A stretch of 64,000 bases of DNA, from positions 34,011,281-34,075,280 of the forward strand of contig CM060335.1 in assembly GCA_030674155.1 (NCBI GenBank), given 5' to 3'. Source of the DNA: Stramonita haemastoma (lineage: Eukaryota > Mollusca > Gastropoda > Neogastropoda > Muricidae). Position numbers and translations under genes: made by a program. The notes below the pieces were generated by a model. It made no database searches. It had not been told where the DNA came from and saw nothing but the letters and a program-made list of their open reading frames with translations. Of this stretch, positions 58,056-64,000 are shown piece by piece (within the stretch, counting starts at the first letter, position 1; each line of letters starts with the position of its first letter).

Positions 58056-58379
58056 AAATTGAAAAAAATGATAAAAGCACACTCAAATGTCATTTCATGT
58101 TAATCTGTCCCAACTATGTTACTCTTCCTAAAGAAAAAGTGTTTACCTCCATATTACTGTCATTTTCCGTCAGTCTCCAAATATACACACTGTCATTACC
58201 TATGTAACAGGGAACCAGTTTTTAAAGTTTCTGTGTAGGCTACATTATAGAATCATTGAAACTTAGAAACAAAAGTGTTTCTTCAATACATATACAAATT
58301 GTTACATTACCAGTCTCCCAACCTAGATGAATATTGTATTTTAGTATGGTTACAATTATACATAACTAGCCTAATTGGA

Positions 58380-58740
58380 GGGGGGGGGGGGGGGGGTAGC
58401 CTAGTGGTTAGCAACACCACACTGAGTTTAAGGGGCAGGTGTGCCTAACTTATTTATTCTCCTGTTTATATAGACCAGATGGGTTGCAAAACCTCAAAAG
58501 GCTAAACCAGTATTGTACACACTCAAACACATACACAAACAGGAGGCACTGAAAGGCTAACCATAGTAAAAGTGATGCATCCTGCACACACAAAAAAACA
58601 AAAACAAAAAAAGCCCGATTTCAGTATTAGCAAATTTTGACTACATTATGTATATGTCAAAGGCCTTATAAGTTTGAAAGGATATATAAAAATAATTATT
58701 AAAAAAATAATAATAATAAGGCAAAACAAATCCAAACAAA
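58380..58740. other. Poly-G tract and short tRNA-like head, no gene
   Basis: A run of about 17 G (58380-58397) is followed by TAGCCTAGTGGTTAGCAAC, a SINE A-box-like word. The rest is AT-rich. Confidence 0.4.
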
Positions 58741-58754
58741 ATGTTCCCGTTACT

Positions 58755-58835
58755 GGCGCCAAAAGTGCTCGGAGTTCTCCTTCGCGGCAAACTTAGGACT
58801 AGATGTCGCTGCTACACGTGTACCAAGATGGCGGA
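58755..58835 (+). promoter_or_regulatory. Candidate promoter with E2F-like and YY1-like sites
   Basis: GGCGCCAAAA (58755-58764) fits the E2F consensus, and ACCAAGATGGCGGAC (58822-58836) fits the YY1/initiator word often found at animal housekeeping starts. The block is CpG-rich in an AT-rich background. Confidence 0.4.
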
Positions 58836-58860
58836 CCGTAAATCGGGTGGGAAGACCAAG
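58828..58860 (+). CDS. Possible first coding exon of an unidentified gene
   Basis: ATG at 58828 gives MADRKSGGKTK, ending AAG|GCAAGT, which fits a GC-AG intron donor. The short basic N-terminus with E2F/YY1 sites upstream would suit a chromatin or cell-cycle gene, but no second exon was found to 64000. The product is unknown; the call rests on promoter-like context only. Confidence 0.35.
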
Positions 58861-59284
58861 GCAAGTTGTCTGTCGTAGATTGTGTTTTGCTAAAAGATCT
58901 CTATTTTGTCATTTTGTTTTGGTATTCAAATGTAATTTATATCCGCAGTTTTCGTTTGGCTGGAGTCTTGTGCAAGTTTTTGTGCGACAACGAAGTTCAA
59001 GCTTATCAATTTGAAATGCTTCCAACAAATGTGTATGGCATGGTGTAGCCTACCGTGTAGCTCTAGCGACCCAAAATGCCGTGGAATCCATAGGCACCTA
59101 GGCCTACTGATCCTTGATAGGCAGAATTATTACGAAGAGTAACCATGTTAAATAGGCCTAGATGTCATTTTCTCCTTCGTCGACTGCTCAGACAGCATAA
59201 TCGGAGGCCCTGACAAATGTCATGGTCGAACTAGAACAGATTGGGCTAATTATGACTATGATAGAGAACAGTGCAAGGCAACAG

Positions 59285-59365
59285 AAAGGCAAGGCAAATT
59301 CTTTTATTCGAGGATAATAGATAAGCACTCGTGTGCTTCTTTACATCATGATCCAGTCCCCGCCC
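59285..59365 (-). repeat. SINE family A tail fragment
   Basis: In reverse: TTCGAGGATAATAGATAAGC and TCCAGTCCCCGCCC. Confidence 0.6.
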
Positions 59366-59479
59366 TTTTCAGGGATAACCTCAAGACTTAACTAGTTATT
59401 GTTAATAATAATATTGATATTTAAATGTGAGCAATTTCAGATACTGACATTGATTGCACAGTTCAACTTCTTGCAGACT

Positions 59480-59590
59480 GATGTCATGAACAGAGGACAA
59501 TGTTTACACAACTGCATACACACAGGGGACTGGATGATAAAAAGCACAGGAGTTCTTATTCTATTATCCTCCATATTAAAGATTTTTTTT
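59480..59590 (+). repeat. SINE family A tail fragment
   Basis: AGAGGACAATGTTTACACAA, CACACAGGGGACTGGATGAT and ATTATCCTCCATATTAAAG. Confidence 0.65.
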
Positions 59591-59666
59591 AAAGTCCACA
59601 TTGTTGACCAATATGTAGGGTAATATTCCAAGGATATTGGGCTAACTGCATCAAATCAGCTACAGG

Positions 59667-59901
59667 GGACTGATAGCCTAGTAGTCAGAACATTGCAATG
59701 TCACAACCCAGGTTTAATTCCCGTTCGAGGGGATTTTCCCTGAAGTTAACATCAGTGCTGGTCAACTCCACTCTCCCCAAAAGTCCTTCGGATGAGACTG
59801 TAAACCGAGGCCCTATGACGCAGAATATCTTGCCCACAAGTTAAATCATGTTCCACTTTTCTAAGCCATTGTGTACTGGTGGAACAGATGAAAGATTCCA
59901 G
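59667..59901 (+). repeat. SINE family A with head, interrupted by element E
   Basis: Head TGATAGCCTAGTAGTCAGAA and AGGTTTAATTCCC, body AACTCCACTCTCCCC and core CGGATGAGACTGTAAACCGA. It stops at AGATTC, where element E begins, and resumes at 60854 with AGATTCACAAATTGAATACA. Confidence 0.85.
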
Positions 59902-60853
59902 GGTTCGCGATAACCGGTAATTGTCGGTATTTTATACGATTGTTAACAGGGAATACCGTAAAATTTTCGAAGCAGCCAGTACCATGCGTTACCGGTTCTG
60001 TTTGCCTGTGACCGATTAGATTTCCGTCTCAAAAAAAAAGTCTGAAGTGACGTTTTCTGACAGTCTGTCATGGGCCTGTACTGTGCTTACCGCACCTATA
60101 GCCCCTTCCACCCCTTCCGACGAACATCTTTAGCGCCAGCCTCATTATTAGCCTAGCACGCAGAACAGCAAGCTTTACTGTGAAAGAATAGAGCTTCACG
60201 CTCTTCTCGGCATGACAGCGACTTCCATTCACATTGAGTAAATGGGGCCTAGATTTATTTATTCTGTATTCTTTTAATCTTTCATATCGAGGATAATGGA
60301 ATAAGCACTCCTGTGCTTTTTCACATCCAGTCCCCGTGTGTATGCAGTTTTGTAAATGTAATCCGTTCCCACCGGCACACGACAGCCTGCTCTTACGAAA
60401 AGCGAGGGTCTATGAATTTGAATTTGCGCGTTGCTTTCAGAGAGAAGAGTCGAAAACCAAATCTAAATTGAACAAAGATCTAGATGAGCGCTAAGCATAG
60501 AAACAAGAAAGAAGAATATAAGTCACACGAATGATGCCATGCAAAACAACAGACTGACACGGACAGTGGCACAGGCGCTAGAAAAAAATCCTATTTCCTT
60601 CGTGGCTTCATGCCCAAGAAGCGAGTGGCAGCAGCACGGCAGTCAAAGTCTGAGAGATTCGCATTCAATTTAGATTTAGTTTTGCTGCCCAACAATCCCC
60701 CCCTCCCCCACCCCCTCACTGATTAGTTTCGTTTTGTTCACAGTACGTACCGGATTTTATTTTCTGGGGACCGATTTTGGGGGAGTTGGTCAAGATGTCT
60801 CTGAAATGGCAACTCGCAATACCAGTTTTAAAAAATCCTAGCGCGAACCCTGA
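59902..60853. mobile_element. TIR element E, copy 2
   Basis: It has the same 11-bp ends CAGGGTTCGCG/CGCGAACCCTG as copy 1 and full-length homology, including the internal reverse SINE-A piece (60265-60410). The flanking duplication is AGATTC (6 bp). The frame present in copy 1 is broken here. Confidence 0.85.
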
Positions 60854-60959
60854 GATTCACAAATTGAATACACACGTCAAGACAAAAACATTTTCGTCAT
60901 CCCTGAAGGGCAATTACAATACTTACAGGCATATTGATACGAATCATGATCAAAAGACA

Positions 60960-61425
60960 CAAGATGCTTAGATAGCTACATTTTATATGGTAGCTTCAGC
61001 TAAAAATATCACACTCACTCGTGCGCGTGCCCCACACACACACACATATTATTCATATAATGACATACTACACACACACAAAAAAGTATACACACATACC
61101 AATGTATGGATACAGTGTTATTAAAACCATTGACTTGAAAAAACGTATTATTTAACCACTATAATTTACGCACGTATGCACATATACATGCATGCATGCT
61201 CACATACATGCACACACACACACAGTGACACACACAGGACATGCACGCTCCCCACACACAATACACACACACACACACACACACTCATCTCACACACGCA
61301 CGCACACACACGCACGCGGCGCGCACACACACACACACACACTCAGTCTCACACTCAGTCTCGCACACACACACACACTCACACACACACACACACACAC
61401 ACTCTCTCTCTCTCTCTCTCTTTGG
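60960..61425. repeat. (CA)n-rich microsatellite region
   Basis: CA runs at 61032-61046, 61068-61080 and 61210-61410, ending in (TC)n directly before a SINE-A body at 61425. Confidence 0.9.
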
Positions 61426-61645
61426 ATGAGACTTTAAACTGAGGCCCAGTGTGCGAACGGGGCCCTGTGTGCAAATGCACGCAGAACATCTTGCGCACAC
61501 ATTTAATCCTGTTCCGCTTTTCGTAAGAGTAGGCCATTGTGTGCCGGTGGGAACAGATGACAAGATTTACAAAACTGCATACACACGGGGACTGGATTAA
61601 AGCACATGAGTGCTTATTGCATTATCCTCGATATAAAAGTATATT
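61425..61645 (+). repeat. SINE family A copy
   Basis: Headless body starting GGATGAGACTTTAAACTGAG; a short duplication GTGTGCGAACG...GTGTGCAAATG lies near 61450. Tail TTATCCTCGATATAAAAG. Confidence 0.8.
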
Positions 61646-62629
61646 TAATAAATTTTAAAAATAGATAAATAACGTGCGCGCACACACACACACCAATAAA
61701 TGCAATGTTCTAAAACCATTGGCTAGAAAGACATATGAATTTACAAACATTTCAAAAAATCAATAAAGCCAAAAATAAGACATACTTATTTTATGAGTAC
61801 ATGTGCATATGTATACACACCTGTATACATTGACGACATTCATAACAGTAGGAATCAGGTAAGTAAATCTGCAATTCAGATAAGTGGGGGAACAAAAAAT
61901 TAAAAAAAGACTGGGTAGTCACTAGTCAGTGTATTATGATATGAGTTTAGAACTCGGATGGCTACTGGCACAAAGGAATTCCTTTTTCTGTTTGTTTTGC
62001 TGTTGTGGTATTGAAAATGGTGTCCTGAGGGCAATATTTGAAATTTGAAAACAAAGCATGGGAGGGATCGGCCAAAATAGCAGTTGCTTTGTGTACAAGC
62101 TGCTGATTACAAAACTACTTGAGATCTCTTTGTTGAGATCTCTTTGTTCTTTTTCAATTATTTTTTTTAGGAGATTCTCACAATTCTCTGAATGTCATTG
62201 TTGTTCTTAATACTAAGGTTATTGTACCAACAAATGAAAGCAAAACATGGGGATTGGATGAAAAAAAAACACGAGTGCTTATTTTCATTATCCTTGAATA
62301 AAAGAATAAATAAATGAATGAATAAAATCTGAGAGGTTCCTCGTTTAAATTTGTTCCCAAACCTGCAATGGACTGGTTCTTGAGCTGGACAAATTTAGAA
62401 CAAGAGAAAATCAACCCTGCACAAGTTGATCAACAAACTGACAAACTTAGACATTACTGTTTTTAGCCTAGGAAAAAAGGTGGATAAAGCCAAGCAGGAG
62501 TTAAGTTTTGTTTTAGTTGGGTTTTTTTTGTTTATGTTGTTCTCTTTTCCCATTGTTTAAAGCACACATGTCCACAACACATGCATACAGTGCACAAACA
62601 TGCATGTGCACATAACCATGCTCCTATAA
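61646..62629. other. No gene recognised
   Basis: AT-rich, short CA run at 61680-61694 and a decayed SINE-A tail near 62243-62310 (ATTATCCTTGAATAAAAGAA). Confidence 0.4.
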
Positions 62630-63059
62630 TATATGTGGCGCTCCACCACGAAATGAGTCGCTTAGCACATTACACAATTTTGCGCTAGGAGCCTTTAAAG
62701 GCAGGTGGGGGTCAAGTTGGCAATTTTGTGATTTTGATTGATTATTAAACTAGATCTGTTTATTTATCTTATAATGAAATATGATGGTATCATTTTTATT
62801 CCTTTTGCTTTAAATGTGTTTTGAAAATACCAAAGCACTCATTCTGACAACCTGTTACTAAAAAAACTTGCCCGTTTCTCATTTTGTCACACCCTGCAGT
62901 CTATCATTCAATTTGTAATAATGTTGCACAGAATTGTCCGATTTTTAATCTGTTTTTTTGTATTTGATAGCCACTTTATTGCACATTAATAACATATCAA
63001 TAACTAAAAATTGACCTCATGTGCACTCCGTCTCATTATGTGGTGGAGCGTCACATATA
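62630..63059. mobile_element. MITE family J, copy 2
   Basis: TIRs TATATGTGGCGCTCCACCAC and (reversed) TATATGTGACGCTCCACCAC, about 430 bp, ends flanked by TA/TATA. A partial relative (GGAGTGATTTTAGGCAGGTG) is at about 31000-31050. Confidence 0.85.
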
Positions 63060-64000
63060 ATACACATGGAAATGTCAAAAACACTCATTTTGCAGGAAAA
63101 TAAATTCCAGCAGTCTTATCACAAAGCAACTTTGATTCATAAAATGATTGCATGTGGTCAGGAATTGTTATAGGCTAGGTTTGGTCATGTAGTTTTCATC
63201 ATAAATTGAACTAAACACCTGTGAATTTGTTTTTCTTCCCCCTGAGACTAATTTGAATTAAATAATGTTGGCTTGTAATACAAGAGAACAGAGATATTGA
63301 TCTGTCCAAATTTGATGTAATTTGGTTCATTATCAAGTATTTTTATTTTAAAAATTTTAATTGAGCCTTTCGCATGGGGTTTAGAAGATGGGGTTTTCTC
63401 ATTTCTCCAACTTTAAGGCATAACAGCTACTGAATTGCTAATCCGACCACTCTTATATAATTGAGGAATAGTCTTATAATACAAAAACACATCTAAACAA
63501 TTTCTAAAGAAATGGTCAAAGAAAATGTTTAAATTAGTGGATCCAAAAATGATACACTGTGAGATTTCACACATTTCAAAAGTTTTTTTTGTTGTTGTTT
63601 TTTTCCAGTTTTGGTGCTTCATTATCTTTTTTCTACTTGTCTTGTGACAATATTTTCAGTTTTTTGTTTTCATATTCTGTATCATGTGTTCATAAAAGAG
63701 GTACTGTTCTGTTTTGAGTGTGTGCCTTGTTACCTGAAACTGAAAGAAAATTCAACAGTCAAAATGGCCAGTTATATGTTTTCTGTGTACTTTGTGGTAG
63801 CATCAAAATTTAATACAACATTTATATATAATATATCTAAATATAATGCTATTCAAAATATCAGCTTAATCTTTTTTTTGTTTTTGTTGGGTTTTTTGTT
63901 TTGTTCTCTGTTTTTTGCTACTTTTTTTTTTGGATTGGATTTTTATTTCTAAAGCCAAAAAAAAATGTCATAACTGCATAAACATTTTTTGCTGCTGCTA
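63060..64000. other. No gene recognised
   Basis: AT-rich sequence with poly-T runs; the short frames (for example 63611-63952) are low-complexity Phe/Leu-rich and show no domain. Confidence 0.4.

Noticed and set aside
63611..63952. 113-aa Phe/Leu-rich frame that could be a membrane protein
   Set aside because: Low-complexity T-rich DNA gives hydrophobic frames by chance; no homology or splice signals recognised.

Overview
This is eukaryotic nuclear DNA, most likely from a marine lophotrochozoan animal, probably a mollusc. The evidence is AT-rich long introns, GT-AG splice sites, several tRNA-derived SINE families, RTE/jockey-like LINE pieces and animal-type protein sequences. The species assignment is inference from repeat style and protein similarity.

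Two protein-coding genes can be read exon by exon on the + strand. (1) RPB1 (POLR2A), the largest subunit of RNA polymerase II, lies at 5618-26497 in only three coding exons (5618-5698, 12768-14342, 22252-26497). The last exon encodes most of the enzyme and a C-terminal domain of about 52-53 heptads. (2) CDC20/fizzy, the APC/C activator, lies at 36269-48609 in ten coding exons with all splice phases consistent. Each gene has one apparent small-indel frameshift in this assembly (about 25522 in RPB1, about 39705 in CDC20). The reading frame on both sides of each is well conserved, so consensus errors are more likely than dead genes. A third possible first exon (ATG at 58828, with E2F-like and YY1-like sites) may start another gene that leaves the window.

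The rest is mostly mobile DNA. 1-3151: upstream duplication, a decayed LINE, then a SINE that has spawned tandem partial copies. 5.7-12.8 kb (RPB1 intron 1): a young Ty3/Gypsy retrotransposon on the - strand with two LTRs that read as identical, a 6-bp target duplication, one in-frame stop inside Gag, and a possible self-primer at the primer-binding site. 14.3-22.3 kb (intron 2): a 5S-rRNA/tRNA-like SINE (two copies), an internally deleted LINE, two piggyBac-like non-autonomous elements, and a 2.8-kb inverted-repeat element carrying one about 23-bp motif eight times, all forward in the left part and all reversed in the right part. 26.5-36 kb: RPB1 3' region, SINEs, LINE fragments and a 312-bp tandem duplication. 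36-49 kb: CDC20 with introns full of transposons and microsatellites, including a hAT-like 2.1-kb element that contains its own minisatellite. 49-64 kb: no certain gene; SINEs, a MITE pair and the second copy of a TIR element also present in CDC20 intron 1.

The two genes have unrelated roles (transcription and mitotic exit); nothing suggests an operon. No CRISPR array, rRNA gene or convincing functional tRNA gene was seen; the tRNA-like sequences are SINE heads.
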